This document shows positions 46,800-55,913 of a stretch of 64,000 nucleotides of DNA, piece after piece (position 1 is the first letter of the stretch; each line of letters opens with the position of its first letter). The notes under the pieces were generated by a model. That model worked only from the letters and a program-made list of their open reading frames with translations, was not told where the DNA came from and did no database searches. The position numbers were made by a program, and so were the translations under genes. The stretch comes from Pirellulaceae bacterium (GTDB lineage Bacteria > Planctomycetota > Planctomycetia > Pirellulales > Pirellulaceae), in contig JAKVBZ010000003.1 of assembly GCA_022448645.1 (NCBI GenBank), forward strand, positions 20,379 to 84,378. Direction: 5' to 3'.

Positions 46800-47567
46800 T
46801 CAATCAAAGTAACGGATAGCGTTTTCGAACAACCGCAATCCGTCTCCTTGTTCGTGAGAATCCATACGTGTCCATTGGGGATGGTGTGTCGGATCCAAAT
46901 GTCGCTCGGGGTGAGGCATCATCCCTAGAACTCTCCCTGTTTCGTCGCACATCCCTGCCACGTTTGCCTGCGACCCATTGGGATTGTTTGGAAAGTCCAA
47001 GGACGTTGAATACTGGCTATTCTCATCTGCATAACGAAGAGCCAATTGTCCTGCCTGGTCCAGCTCGCCCAATGTGTCGCCATCGCGAGCCACAAATTTT
47101 CCTTCGGCATGTGCAATCGGTAAGTACATCGATTCGATTCCACGCAGAAAGACACACCTTTCACCATCGACAGCCGTACGGACCCAACGATCTTCGAAGC
47201 GTCCCTTGTCATTCCAAGTGAGTGTTGCCGCACAGTCTGTGACGAGGACACCAGACTTGATAAGGACTTGAAAACCATTGCAAATCCCCAGGACCAACTT
47301 TCCCGCATCGCGAAACTCCGAAATGGTGTCTGCTAAATGGTGTCGAATCTGACAAGCCAGGATACGGCCTGCTGATATGTCGTCACCGTAACTGAATCCA
47401 CCGGGGATACACAGGATTTGATAGTCAATCAATTGGCGTGGGTTTTCCAAGAGAGCATTCACATGGACACATTCGGTAACACCCCCGGCGCACGAAAATG
47501 CAAAGTCGGTTTCGCGGTCACAGTTGGTCCCGGGGGCTCTCAATATCAAGATTTTTGGTGCGGGCAT
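46800..47567 (-). CDS. purQ: Phosphoribosylformylglycinamidine synthase, glutaminase subunit
   Basis: PurQ supplies ammonia from glutamine to PurL in the fourth step of purine synthesis. The class I glutaminase nucleophile is in LVLGICNGFQ (Cys96), the oxyanion region is CIPGGFSYGDD, and the catalytic His-Glu pair is near the C-terminus (MPHPERHLD). ATG 47567 (MPAPKILIL) is preferred: it lies 5 nt after the purL stop and has GTAGGGAAG as ribosome binding site. An in-frame start at 47597 would overlap purL. It is the last gene of the tyrA-purL-purQ operon. Confidence 0.95.
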   Translation of the reverse strand: MPAPKILILRAPGTNCDRETDFAFSCAGGVTECVHVNALLENPRQLIDYQILCIPGGFSYGDDISAGRILACQIRHHLADTISEFRDAGKLVLGICNGFQVLIKSGVLVTDCAATLTWNDKGRFEDRWVRTAVDGERCVFLRGIESMYLPIAHAEGKFVARDGDTLGELDQAGQLALRYADENSQYSTSLDFPNNPNGSQANVAGMCDETGRVLGMMPHPERHLDPTHHPQWTRMDSHEQGDGLRLFENAIRYFD

Positions 47568-47572
47568 CTTCC

Positions 47573-50518
47573 CTACCAATCCAAAGGCGCTTTCCACGCC
47601 GCTTGTAATGTTTCCACCGACACTCGCATGACGTCGGACGGTGGATCGTTGGTTTCGTCAATCATAACCAAAGTCTGTTCTTGTGTGACTTCTCCAATGA
47701 GTTGGCATGGCAAGCCTTCCAACTGACGTTCAAACACCATAGCTTTGTCGCTGGGAATCTCACACAGGAATCGTGCATTGGATTCAGCGAACAAGAGATG
47801 AGCCAACTGTTGGTCACGTGCCTGAGATTCGAACTGGCAAGGTACGGAGTTTAGGTTGATCCGTGCGCCAACCCTTCCGGCAAATGCCATTTCGGCTAGG
47901 GCCACAGCCAGACCACCTTCACTCATGTCATGACATGCCCGGACCGAACCCTCACGAATCGCCAAGTGTAAAGCGTGGTAAATTCTCTTTGCCTGAACGG
48001 GGTCTAGGCCGGGTACCTGACCGCCAGTCAATTGATGCGTTAGTGCAAAATGGGATCCGCCCAATTCTTCTAAAGTCACACCAACCTGATAAATCAGATT
48101 CCCAGCTTGCTTGAAATCCATCGTGACGCATCGCCGCACGTCATCGACTTGCCCTAGGGCGCTGATTAACAGTGTGGGTGGTATGACGATTTCTTGACGT
48201 TCACCAGATGCGTCCTGGTAGGTGAATTCATTGTTCAGGCTGTCTTTACCGCTGATAAAAGGTGTCCCAAATGCTACCGCTATATCGTGGCAGGCGATGG
48301 CTGCGCGAACCAAAGACCCCAACGTTTCTGGGCGTTGGGTATTTCCCCAGCAGAAGTTGTCAAGAATAGCGATGCGCTCAGGATCCGCTCCCACCGCCAC
48401 ACAATTCCTTACTGCTTCATCGATGGCACTGGCAGCCATCAAATAAGTATCGAAGTCACCGTAGTAGGGATTCATACCGCAAGAAACAGCCACGGCTCTT
48501 CGTGAGTTAAGTACTGGTCGCACAACTGCTGCGTCGCTGGGGCCATCCTCTTGAGTTCCAACCAAAGGTTTGATGACGCTCCCACCTTGTACTTCATGAT
48601 CGTATTGTCGGATGATCCAATGCTTGCTGGCGACGTTTAGCGACCCCAGTATTTTTGTTAACGTCGAGGCGTGATCACTGGACCACTCCCCCGTCAAGGG
48701 ATTCGCCGTGGGTGGTTCGTAAATGGCTTCTCGTATGACCGGGGGACGACCATCGTGCAAGAATTCCATCGCTAAATCGGCTACTTCGTGATCTTGATAT
48801 TTCAGCTGTAGTCTGCCTGTCTGGACAAACTTCCCCAAGATGGTGGCCTCCACTCCTTCGGACTGGCACACCGCCTGAAATGTTTCCCAATGGGCAGGGG
48901 GGACGGCGAGTACCATCCGCTCTTGAGCCTCACTGATCCAGATCTCGGTATAAGACAAACCGTCGTATTTGAGCGGAGCGCGGTCAAGCCAAACTTCGGC
49001 ACCTAGGTGTTCGCCCATTTCTCCGATGGCACTGGAAAACCCACCGGCACCGCAATCGGTGATAGCGTGATACAGCCCTTGATCTCTGGCTTTCAAAATG
49101 ACATCCAACAACATTTTTTCGGTAATGGCATTTCCAATTTGTACTGCTCCGCCAGACACCGATTCACTTTCACTGTCTAATTCGATCGAGCTGAACGTGG
49201 CGCCGTGAATGCCGTCCCGTCCTGTGCGACCACCCACCGCTACGATCCAGTCATCTGGTTGAGGTTCTTTGTTCGCTTTGTCGCTGGGTAATAGGCCAAC
49301 GTTGCCGCAATAGACCAAGGGATTTCCCAGATACCGTTGATCGAAATAGACAGCACCATTCACTGTAGGAATCCCCATGCGATTACCATAATCTCGCACA
49401 CCCGCCACCACACCTTGCATGACTCGGCGTGGATGCAAGACTCCTGGAGGCAATTCTGAAGTTGGCGTATCCGGGGGTGCAAAGCAAAACACGTCAGTAT
49501 TGCAGATTGGTTGGGCACCAAGTCCGGTACCCATTGGATCCCGTATGACTCCACCGATTCCTGTATTCGCTCCACCATACGGTTCCAAAGCGGACGGATG
49601 GTTATGTGTTTCGACCTTGAACACCACGTGGTTTTTCTCGTCGAAACGGATCACCCCGGCGTTATCCTCGAAGACGCTGACACACCAATCATCCTCTCCA
49701 AGCTGGGCACGGATCTTTTGCGTTGCCGCAAAAATAGTCTCCTTGAGCATGTTTTCGAAATGCCTGGTTCCCTGGTTGTCTCGGTATGCGATACGCCCGG
49801 CCAGTGTCTTGTGGCTACAATGTTCACTCCAGGTCTGAGCAAGCGTCTCCAATTCAACATCCGTAGGGTCTCGTTCTAATTTGCGAAAATGAGCCTGAAT
49901 GGTCTGCATTTCATCCAGTGACAAACTGAGCAAACCTTCACGGCTAAGTTTTTGCAAGCCAGTGTCATCGAGTTCACGGAGCGCAACGTAACGCAATTCA
50001 AACGAGTAAGGCGTTCCAATCTGTAATTGGTCAAAATCGAGAGGCCCCAAAATGACTCGCTCGATGGCATCATTCGCCAAGATCTTGTTACAGAGCTGCC
50101 GCAACTGCTGGTCGTCAAGACCACCGATCCAGTACTTTCGTAGGGTCGCGACTGCTTCGAGATCCATCTGGAAATCGCGAATTGCCATCGCTGCGCTGGC
50201 GGCCACAGGATCCATGACTCCAGGTTTCAGCATTACATAGACCAACTGAGCTCCTGAGAAAGGCGGCTGAGTTACCTCGTTGTCACCCACCAGAGTCACC
50301 CTATGTGATTCGACAACTGTATCAGCCAGAAGCTCTGCAGCTAATTGCTCTACTTGCTCTTGCGATAGTTTGCCTTGAAGCAGAAACCCCCGTCCTGCCG
50401 CGATCTGAACGTCCGAATCAGCGACCAATCCTAGGTCCGTAGCGTCCGACCGGAGATTGTCTGCGACAACATCGGGTTGGCCTGGTGCCGGAAAGATGTC
50501 AATTTCCCACAGAGTCAC
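47573..50518 (-). CDS. purL: PurS-PurL fusion, phosphoribosylformylglycinamidine synthase
   Basis: Catalyses ATP-dependent conversion of FGAR to FGAM with PurQ. At 981 residues it is longer than small PurL (about 740) and shorter than large PurL (about 1300). The first 170 or so residues hold two PurS-like repeats; the clearer one is VYVMLKPGVMDPVAASAAM with later YWIGGLDDQQ. The catalytic region follows: TWSEHCSHKTLAG, HNHPSALEPYGGANTGIGGVIRDPMGTG, DGIHGATFSS, GGFSSAIGEMGEHLG, and the second half with GKDSLNNEF and SEGGLAVALAEMAFAG. No separate purS is therefore needed. It overlaps tyrA by 20 bp. Confidence 0.95.
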   Translation of the reverse strand: MTLWEIDIFPAPGQPDVVADNLRSDATDLGLVADSDVQIAAGRGFLLQGKLSQEQVEQLAAELLADTVVESHRVTLVGDNEVTQPPFSGAQLVYVMLKPGVMDPVAASAAMAIRDFQMDLEAVATLRKYWIGGLDDQQLRQLCNKILANDAIERVILGPLDFDQLQIGTPYSFELRYVALRELDDTGLQKLSREGLLSLSLDEMQTIQAHFRKLERDPTDVELETLAQTWSEHCSHKTLAGRIAYRDNQGTRHFENMLKETIFAATQKIRAQLGEDDWCVSVFEDNAGVIRFDEKNHVVFKVETHNHPSALEPYGGANTGIGGVIRDPMGTGLGAQPICNTDVFCFAPPDTPTSELPPGVLHPRRVMQGVVAGVRDYGNRMGIPTVNGAVYFDQRYLGNPLVYCGNVGLLPSDKANKEPQPDDWIVAVGGRTGRDGIHGATFSSIELDSESESVSGGAVQIGNAITEKMLLDVILKARDQGLYHAITDCGAGGFSSAIGEMGEHLGAEVWLDRAPLKYDGLSYTEIWISEAQERMVLAVPPAHWETFQAVCQSEGVEATILGKFVQTGRLQLKYQDHEVADLAMEFLHDGRPPVIREAIYEPPTANPLTGEWSSDHASTLTKILGSLNVASKHWIIRQYDHEVQGGSVIKPLVGTQEDGPSDAAVVRPVLNSRRAVAVSCGMNPYYGDFDTYLMAASAIDEAVRNCVAVGADPERIAILDNFCWGNTQRPETLGSLVRAAIACHDIAVAFGTPFISGKDSLNNEFTYQDASGERQEIVIPPTLLISALGQVDDVRRCVTMDFKQAGNLIYQVGVTLEELGGSHFALTHQLTGGQVPGLDPVQAKRIYHALHLAIREGSVRACHDMSEGGLAVALAEMAFAGRVGARINLNSVPCQFESQARDQQLAHLLFAESNARFLCEIPSDKAMVFERQLEGLPCQLIGEVTQEQTLVMIDETNDPPSDVMRVSVETLQAAWKAPLDW

Positions 50519-51344
50519 GTTGCTGCTTGCCTTTGGTGAGTATGGTTCTTAAGGGACGTGGATTGTCAGATTCCAATGCATGACGTAAAGAATCCAGCAC
50601 TTTCTCAAACTTTTCCAGGGACTTCAACATGTGGCCCCGATTCTGCATCACAATTTGTTCCCACAATTGCACGTCACCAGCGGCGATTCGCGTTGTGTCG
50701 AGCCAGCCAGTTGCCACGTAGGGCAAAACCTGAGCCGGTGTGGACGCTGCCAGTACCGATGCCATCAGGTGAGGGAGATGGCTCGTCGCAGCCAGTGTGC
50801 GATCGTGTGCGACTGGTGACATTTGGTGAACTTCGGCACCAAGTTGACGCCAGAATTGCTTGATCTGGCGCACAGCAGTGGGAGGTGTCGATGCTTGTGG
50901 TGTTACAATCACCAGCCGGCCTTCCAATAAATCTTCGCGAGCGTTATCAAAACCAGTTTTTTCACTACCAGCCAATGGGTGACTGCCGACAAACGTAGCT
51001 CCCGGCAGGCGGCGAGCTGTCAATGCGGAACAAATGGCTGATTTGGTGCTTCCTACATCCGTGATTAGGGACTTGGGAGAACACGCGCTAGCCACCCGTC
51101 GTACATGCTCCACAATGGATGCCACAGGGGTGCAGACGACGACGAGATCTGCCTCGCGTACCCCATCTTCCACACAAACACTGAAATCGGTGACGATCCC
51201 TAACCGCTGCGCACGCCGCAACTTGTTCTCGTGACGCCCTACACCAACCACACGTTGTGCTAGTTTTTTTCGCTGTAAGGCACGTCCGATCGAGCCACCG
51301 ATTAGACCGACGCCGACAATGGCAACCGTTTTCCACATCTTCAT
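50499..51344 (-). CDS. tyrA: Prephenate/arogenate dehydrogenase
   Basis: Oxidative decarboxylation of prephenate (or arogenate) in tyrosine synthesis. The N-terminal Rossmann fold has IVGVGLIGGSIGRAL (residues about 9-23), then LVVVCTPV and ITDVGSTKS. The catalytic histidine motif is VGSHPLAGSEKTGFDNA, and the dimerisation half follows with DRTLAATSHLPHLMASVLA. The length (281) is that of a dehydrogenase without the ACT domain, so it is probably not feedback-controlled by tyrosine through an ACT site. It is the first gene of an operon with purL and purQ, overlapping purL by 20 bp. Confidence 0.94.
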   Translation of the reverse strand: MKMWKTVAIVGVGLIGGSIGRALQRKKLAQRVVGVGRHENKLRRAQRLGIVTDFSVCVEDGVREADLVVVCTPVASIVEHVRRVASACSPKSLITDVGSTKSAICSALTARRLPGATFVGSHPLAGSEKTGFDNAREDLLEGRLVIVTPQASTPPTAVRQIKQFWRQLGAEVHQMSPVAHDRTLAATSHLPHLMASVLAASTPAQVLPYVATGWLDTTRIAAGDVQLWEQIVMQNRGHMLKSLEKFEKVLDSLRHALESDNPRPLRTILTKGKQQRDSVGN

Positions 51345-51520
51345 TTGACTAATTGTAGCGTTTGTGGAGGCGAGCCTGTAGGTCGGTCACCAGACAGGAG
51401 GAATTCCTGAGGTTGTAAGCGTTGACGTCTGATATTCCAATGGGATAGTAGGATCAGTCTGGTCGTACCACCAAGGAAACTGCCCTTCCGTCGAATCTTT
51501 CACCAATACGATATCCAACC

Positions 51521-52567
51521 ATGTTTTCTCCCCGAATTGGCTTAAAACCGCTTTCGCAATTGTGCCGACGAGTCGGGATGTCGCTGGAAGCAGGTTTGGA
51601 AATCCGTGAGGTTTGGTCTCGTGAGTCCGATCGAGGGCATCCTCGCCAACGGCGCCAAGTAAAAAGAATACATGCCGCGGTGGCTCGAGGGGACAACCTT
51701 ACCGTCGGTCTACAGGAAACGGGGGACTATTTTCCCGAATTATTTCACGATCTCGTCGACGTAGGAGAAACGACAGGTCATTTGGACCAAGTGTTCTTGC
51801 AACTAGCCGATCATTACGACTACCAGTTAAAAATCCGTCGTACGTTTCTGGCTGCGATCTCCTTACCTGCTTTCTACTTGTGTGCCGCAGTCATCGTGAT
51901 AGGTATTCTTATCCTGGTTCTGGGTTGGATCGGTAGTCGTTCCAATGAGCCCATCGATTACCTAGGATGGGGGCTCACGGGCAAAAGTGGTTTGGCCATC
52001 TACAGCTGCATCGTCGGTGGTGTGGCATTCACGGGATTTTTGTTCACGCGCGCGGCCATGCGAGGTGACCTGTGGGTCGCCCCGTTGCAATGGGCAGCTC
52101 TGAAAACGCCCATGTTGGGGAAAGCTCTGCAAACGTTGGCACTTTCTCGCATGGCGTGGACGTTGGCGCTTACCATCAACACAGAACTCGACGTCCGCCG
52201 GGCTGTGGAATTAGGACAAAAAAGCACCCGTAACGATTACTACACCCGATATTTGAAAAAAGTCGATCAGTCCTTAACCGCAGGAAACGAGATCCATATC
52301 GCACTCAGACAGACAGACGTCTATCCGGACGATTTCACCGACGTGGTTGAGACCGGAGAAACAAGTGGCCGTCTGTCTGAAGCGATGGCCACATTGTCTC
52401 AGCAATATCGGGAGCGGGCACAAGCCGCCTTAGCAGTCCTCACCATGTTGGCAGGATTTGCCGTGTGGGGCCTGATTGCTCTTCTGATCATCTTTTTAGT
52501 AATACGCATTTTTGTGACGGCGTATTTAGGGCCAATCAACGAGCTATTGGATGAACTGTCCTTGTAA
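51521..52567 (+). CDS. Type II secretion/type IV pilus inner membrane protein (GspF/PilC-like)
   Basis: Two T2SSF domains are present: about residues 10-120 (LSQLCRRVGMSLEAGLEIREV with VGETTGHLDQVFLQLADHY) and about 220-330 (RMAWTLALTINTELDVRRAVELG with VVETGETSGRLSEAMATLSQQY). Each is followed by membrane helices (FYLCAAVIVIGILILVLGWIG and MLAGFAVWGLIALLIIFLVIRIF). Such proteins form the inner membrane platform for pilus or secretion ATPases. The VGETTGHL and VETGETSGRL motifs are diagnostic. No ATPase or pilin gene is adjacent, so it stands alone. Confidence 0.9.
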   Translation: MFSPRIGLKPLSQLCRRVGMSLEAGLEIREVWSRESDRGHPRQRRQVKRIHAAVARGDNLTVGLQETGDYFPELFHDLVDVGETTGHLDQVFLQLADHYDYQLKIRRTFLAAISLPAFYLCAAVIVIGILILVLGWIGSRSNEPIDYLGWGLTGKSGLAIYSCIVGGVAFTGFLFTRAAMRGDLWVAPLQWAALKTPMLGKALQTLALSRMAWTLALTINTELDVRRAVELGQKSTRNDYYTRYLKKVDQSLTAGNEIHIALRQTDVYPDDFTDVVETGETSGRLSEAMATLSQQYRERAQAALAVLTMLAGFAVWGLIALLIIFLVIRIFVTAYLGPINELLDELSL

Positions 52568-52846
52568 GCGTTCTGAAAAACATAAGGCTTTTTTGAATGT
52601 ACAGGCCATAGAGAGCAACATGGCCAACATCGCTAAGACCGCTCCGGCAGGTTCCAGTACGGCTGGGCTGGCACTTCCGGGACCATAACCTGTCGGATTG
52701 AAACTTGCCGCCAGGAAATTGAAGTCGGTGATATCACTGTCTCCATCTCCGTCGAAATTCCCTTGCTGCCAGTTGATTCTTATCGTGCCGCTCGTTTGTC
52801 TTCTGTTTTGAAGCTGGTCTGTCGTTCTACGCTTGAGCAGGATCAT
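52544..52846 (-). pseudogene. Remnant of a dockerin/PEP-CTERM protein gene
   Basis: Only the C-terminal part of a typical protein is legible: NFDGDGDSDITDFNFLAASFNPTGYG (dockerin-like), then VLEPAGAVLAMLAMLLSMACTFKKA, a PEP-CTERM-like anchor with EP but an altered VLEP motif. The first 20 or so residues in frame (MILLKRRTTDQL and following) do not fit an exported protein, and no upstream domain is seen in any frame. The tail overlaps the end of the GspF-like gene by 24 bp. It is read as a decayed gene; a short functional peptide is the less likely alternative. Confidence 0.6.
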
Positions 52847-52869
52847 TAAGAGTCCCCGCCGTTTTGGCT

Positions 52870-53187
52870 TTAAGAAATCTGACTCGCTGGCGACTCGTGA
52901 GGCAGTTCTGGAAATTTCTCTCCATAAAGAAGATGTTCCCAGAGGGTTGGGCGTCGAAGATTGGGGTGATCGAAAGCAACCACGTGCGTCTTGCCTCGCC
53001 GAGTGTACAGTAACAGATTGCCGTCCTCGGACGCGTTGGCGACAATCCAGAACTTGTCCACCTGGTAGGTATAATCATCGCCGCTGGGGGCTGGGTCGAT
53101 CAATTTAGCGCGAGGTCCAGGATGCGTACTATGTTTGGACTTCGAATAAACAACTCGGTCTCCCCGTTTGTACTGCCGATATAACAT
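52870..53187 (-). CDS. Small basic protein, probably conserved in planctomycetes
   Basis: The 105-residue protein begins MLYRQYKRGDRVVYSKSKHSTHPGPRA and continues with APSGDDYTYQVDKFWIVANASEDGNLLLYTRRGKTHVVAFDHPNLRRPTLWEHLLYG. The pattern (short SH3-like barrel, conserved aromatic and Arg/Lys residues) looks like a genuine small domain, and I believe similar proteins occur in other planctomycetes. It has no signal peptide. The frame opens further upstream (53253), but ATG 53187 gives a cleaner start. Function unknown; an RNA- or protein-binding beta-barrel is only a guess. Confidence 0.65.
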   Translation of the reverse strand: MLYRQYKRGDRVVYSKSKHSTHPGPRAKLIDPAPSGDDYTYQVDKFWIVANASEDGNLLLYTRRGKTHVVAFDHPNLRRPTLWEHLLYGEKFPELPHESPASQIS

Positions 53188-53632
53188 CAAGATTTTCCGA
53201 AAAGGAGCGTCCCTCGTACCACACGATCTGGGGGGGTGATCGGACCATGCCATCCATCCAATACGATTCCAGTGATGTCAATGATACCCACTGAACCGAT
53301 TGGTTGCAAAACAACGGCTATGCGGGACTAAAAGTAAGTCCCAATCGAGGTGGATTTTGGGCGCCTGGAACAACTGTGCGGTTGGAGCAGGATAGCAGAA
53401 GATTGCTAGAAGATTTGCGGGGTTGGTTGCGAGAAACAAAATGCCGGACAAGTAGAAGCCCTGAACCCCAAACTTGTGACCAAGAACCTAAGGCAATGGT
53501 TTGGTCCGCCCTAGGAGATCTCGAGCAACGCTGGACAATGATCGCCGTGTGCCGCTGGCGATAGCATCCAACGTGACGAAAGTTGAATTTGGACGTCACG
53601 AGTTCACAGCATGAACAGGCAAAAATGAACAG
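53188..53632. other. 445-bp stretch without a convincing gene
   Basis: Open frames exist on both strands (53304-53564 plus, 53318-53599 minus), but neither shows protein-like composition. It may include decayed coding sequence, given the PEP-CTERM remnant nearby. Confidence 0.4.
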
Positions 53633-53866
53633 TTAACAACTGTCTGCCGCTTTGCCCAAACTGAACAGATTCTCTTCTTCGGTGATAAACCGCTCATGGG
53701 TTTCAGGATCAAACAAACCTCGTACTTCAGCGACGGGATCGTCTGACCGCAAGAATCGTCGCGTCGAAGTTGCCAAATCACGGAATTTGTCTGCGTCGAC
53801 AAACATGCATCCCGGTTGCACCCGCAAATAGCTTCTTCGTTCTAGCGTCCGTTCAGTCGAATTCAT
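53633..53866 (-). CDS. Small acidic/basic protein of unknown function (77 aa)
   Basis: The protein reads MNSTERTLERRSYLRVQPGC, FVDADKFRDLATSTRRFLRSDD and VAEVRGLFDPETHERFITEEENLF. The GLFDPETHERFITEEENLF segment has a regular, well-packed pattern that argues for real coding sequence. It has no signal peptide. The start is ATG, and the upstream side is AT-rich (53930-53970), fitting a promoter. Function unknown. Confidence 0.55.
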   Translation of the reverse strand: MNSTERTLERRSYLRVQPGCMFVDADKFRDLATSTRRFLRSDDPVAEVRGLFDPETHERFITEEENLFSLGKAADSC

Positions 53867-54133
53867 AGTCGAGAAACCTCAAAGGTTGATGTTACTACTC
53901 TCAAGTAGTCTCGCACATTGTAAGGCGATGTCTATGCCCATATATGAGTATTTTTTTGTCCTTGGCACTTAAGCCTCGTCACAACAATGAAACGGCAACA
54001 GTCTTGAACAACAAAATCTTTTTTGGCCACGTTTCCCTGGGGTCAGAGTTCTCGATGCATTTTGCCCAGACCTCAGGTTCGTTGTAGGTATACACGTTTT
54101 AGAGGGGATTGTAGAGCATCGGTACGAGGGGCA

Positions 54134-55204
54134 TTATTTTGCCGACAGTACGGGGGATTCGACCCTGATCTGACCTAAGGATGGGTGACTTGATAGTTTT
54201 CCCACATCTGTCGGAACGGGCAAAAAGATAAAGTCCCTGATTCGGCTCATGATCTCGGGACTCTTGACATAATCCGAATAGGAATGGCTGGACCCCACCG
54301 AATCAGCCACATCAAACTGCTGCACACGTTTCACCAATCCACGGTCTTCCGCTTTGAAAACGACGCCTTTTCTTCCCATAGCGGTTGGACTGTGGTGCGC
54401 AAACATCAACGGATAGAGTTTGAGGGCTCGATCGCACGAATTTTTGAACAGCAGTAAACGCTCCATCATGTCGCCAGCGCGGCCATGATAAGAGTTGGGG
54501 AGAAGCCAGTTGTGATGCATGGCGGGTGCCAATAACACAACGCGAACGTTTTGTCGTCTGGTTGTCGAAAAGGTTGCTTCTCGAGAACTACGTAGCTTTC
54601 CATTGTTGATCACATGCAGGGCTCCGGTGATGATCCGAGGCCCAAAGCTAAACCCCATCATCGCCATTTGGGAGTGACTGTCCATTTGCGAGGTAAACCG
54701 TGCCAAATAGTATCCCTCGAGGTCGGCTCGAGCCGCTTTCAGCTTAGCATCGCGCATGGGGCGCCAGAGTTTTTTGCTGGGCCACGACCAAACGACGAAT
54801 CGAATCGGCGAGGTGGGTGCATCTCGGACGAGTTCTCGATAAACCGCAAACCCGCGTCGAACAGCCATATTGGCATCGACATGGTTACCGTGGACCCAGA
54901 ATAGATTGAGTGCTGTTGTCGTATCTTTTGCGACGAAATCTTTGGCGGTCGCCGCTTCCCACTGGTCTCGAAATTCCCAAACATTCGGCTGACGTGTGGA
55001 GGGCTGGGATCCCGCGAGCCGACGGGTGCTCACCAGCCATATCTCGTCTTGGGGTCGAATCTTTACGCCTGGACTTCTGTTGCTATTCGAGGCCCAGGTG
55101 GCGTTTTCTGCATGTCCATGTCCTAGCAATAAAATCAAGACAAAAAAGAATGCGCACCTACAAACCGAACGCAACCATGGAGGTATCAATGCCAACATCT
55201 GCAT
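54134..55204 (-). CDS. Exported alpha/beta-hydrolase-fold protein
   Basis: From ATG 55204 (356 residues) the protein has a signal peptide (WLRSVCRCAFFFVLILLLGHGHA) and then an alpha/beta hydrolase-like core: FWVHGNHVDANMAVRRG (HG oxyanion strand), RFVVWSWPS, and the nucleophile elbow MMGFSFGPRIITGAL with Ser in G-F-S-F-G. His candidates are in SSHSYSDYVKSPEIM near the C-terminus. It could be a serine esterase or lipase-like enzyme; the substrate is unknown. The frame is open to 55396, but the upstream part lacks sense as a protein start. It diverges from the lipoprotein gene at 55530. Confidence 0.75.
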   Translation of the reverse strand: MQMLALIPPWLRSVCRCAFFFVLILLLGHGHAENATWASNSNRSPGVKIRPQDEIWLVSTRRLAGSQPSTRQPNVWEFRDQWEAATAKDFVAKDTTTALNLFWVHGNHVDANMAVRRGFAVYRELVRDAPTSPIRFVVWSWPSKKLWRPMRDAKLKAARADLEGYYLARFTSQMDSHSQMAMMGFSFGPRIITGALHVINNGKLRSSREATFSTTRRQNVRVVLLAPAMHHNWLLPNSYHGRAGDMMERLLLFKNSCDRALKLYPLMFAHHSPTAMGRKGVVFKAEDRGLVKRVQQFDVADSVGSSHSYSDYVKSPEIMSRIRDFIFLPVPTDVGKLSSHPSLGQIRVESPVLSAK

Positions 55205-55529
55205 GGGGAAACCAGTGAATAGCGAGTTTTGTCGGAGCCAATGATTCTTGTTGCACGTATCGTGAAGCCCATCCCTTCGATTCGGTCGAGAGACGACCAG
55301 AATTGACAAGACCGCAATGTTTGCCCGGTTAATAGCATCATGCCACATGCCACATTCGTACCGTGTTTCCTGCTGATGACCCGAAATGACGTCCATGTCT
55401 ATCTTACTGAAAAAATGAATACAAAAAAAAACACGCGTTGAATTTGCACATCTTGCAACATGATGTAGAGTTGCCTGACCGACACGAAACGTGTGTCTTT
55501 GCTAACCCATCATGCGGGAGAGTAGTATC
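55205..55529. other. Divergent intergenic region
   Basis: No gene. An A-run (around 55420) and a GGGAGAG ribosome binding site for the 55530 gene are the only marks seen. Confidence 0.4.
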
Positions 55530-55868
55530 ATGAAGAGGCTAGGTGTTTTGACGGCTATTGCGCTTGTACTGGTGTCTACCACGGGTTGTGGTTGTATTCG
55601 CAACGTTTGGAGAGGGGTCCGTGAATGCGTGCATGGCTCTCCTGTGGAAACATGTTACGACACGTGTATGCCGGGATGTCCCGGAGGCTGCATGGACGTG
55701 GCAGGAACGGTTGGTTCGCCTTACGTCCAGCCGGTTCCATCTTACGACAACCCTGGTGCTACCTTGGTTCCGGAAGACGGTTACGGTGGATCACCGACCA
55801 ATGCCAATCCCAATTCGTTGAATACACCGTCTTCGGATAACTTGCGCAACGTTCCCAATGGTGTCTAG
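55530..55868 (+). CDS. Small Cys-rich lipoprotein
   Basis: From ATG 55530 (112 residues) the protein has MKRLGVLTAIALVLVSTTGCGC, a lipoprotein signal with lipobox STTGC. A short mature part carries several Cys (CIRNVWRGVRECVHGSPVETCYDTCMPGCPGGC) and ends Asn/Pro/Ser-rich. ATG 55530 is used because GGAGAG lies a few bases upstream; a start at 55512 would put the signal too deep. It opens the envelope cluster with the two transglutaminase-like genes. Function unknown. Confidence 0.8.
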   Translation: MKRLGVLTAIALVLVSTTGCGCIRNVWRGVRECVHGSPVETCYDTCMPGCPGGCMDVAGTVGSPYVQPVPSYDNPGATLVPEDGYGGSPTNANPNSLNTPSSDNLRNVPNGV

Positions 55869-55913
55869 CTTGGGGGAAAGGCTGGCAGCTTGTTTCACTG
55901 GGGGAGAAACTTC

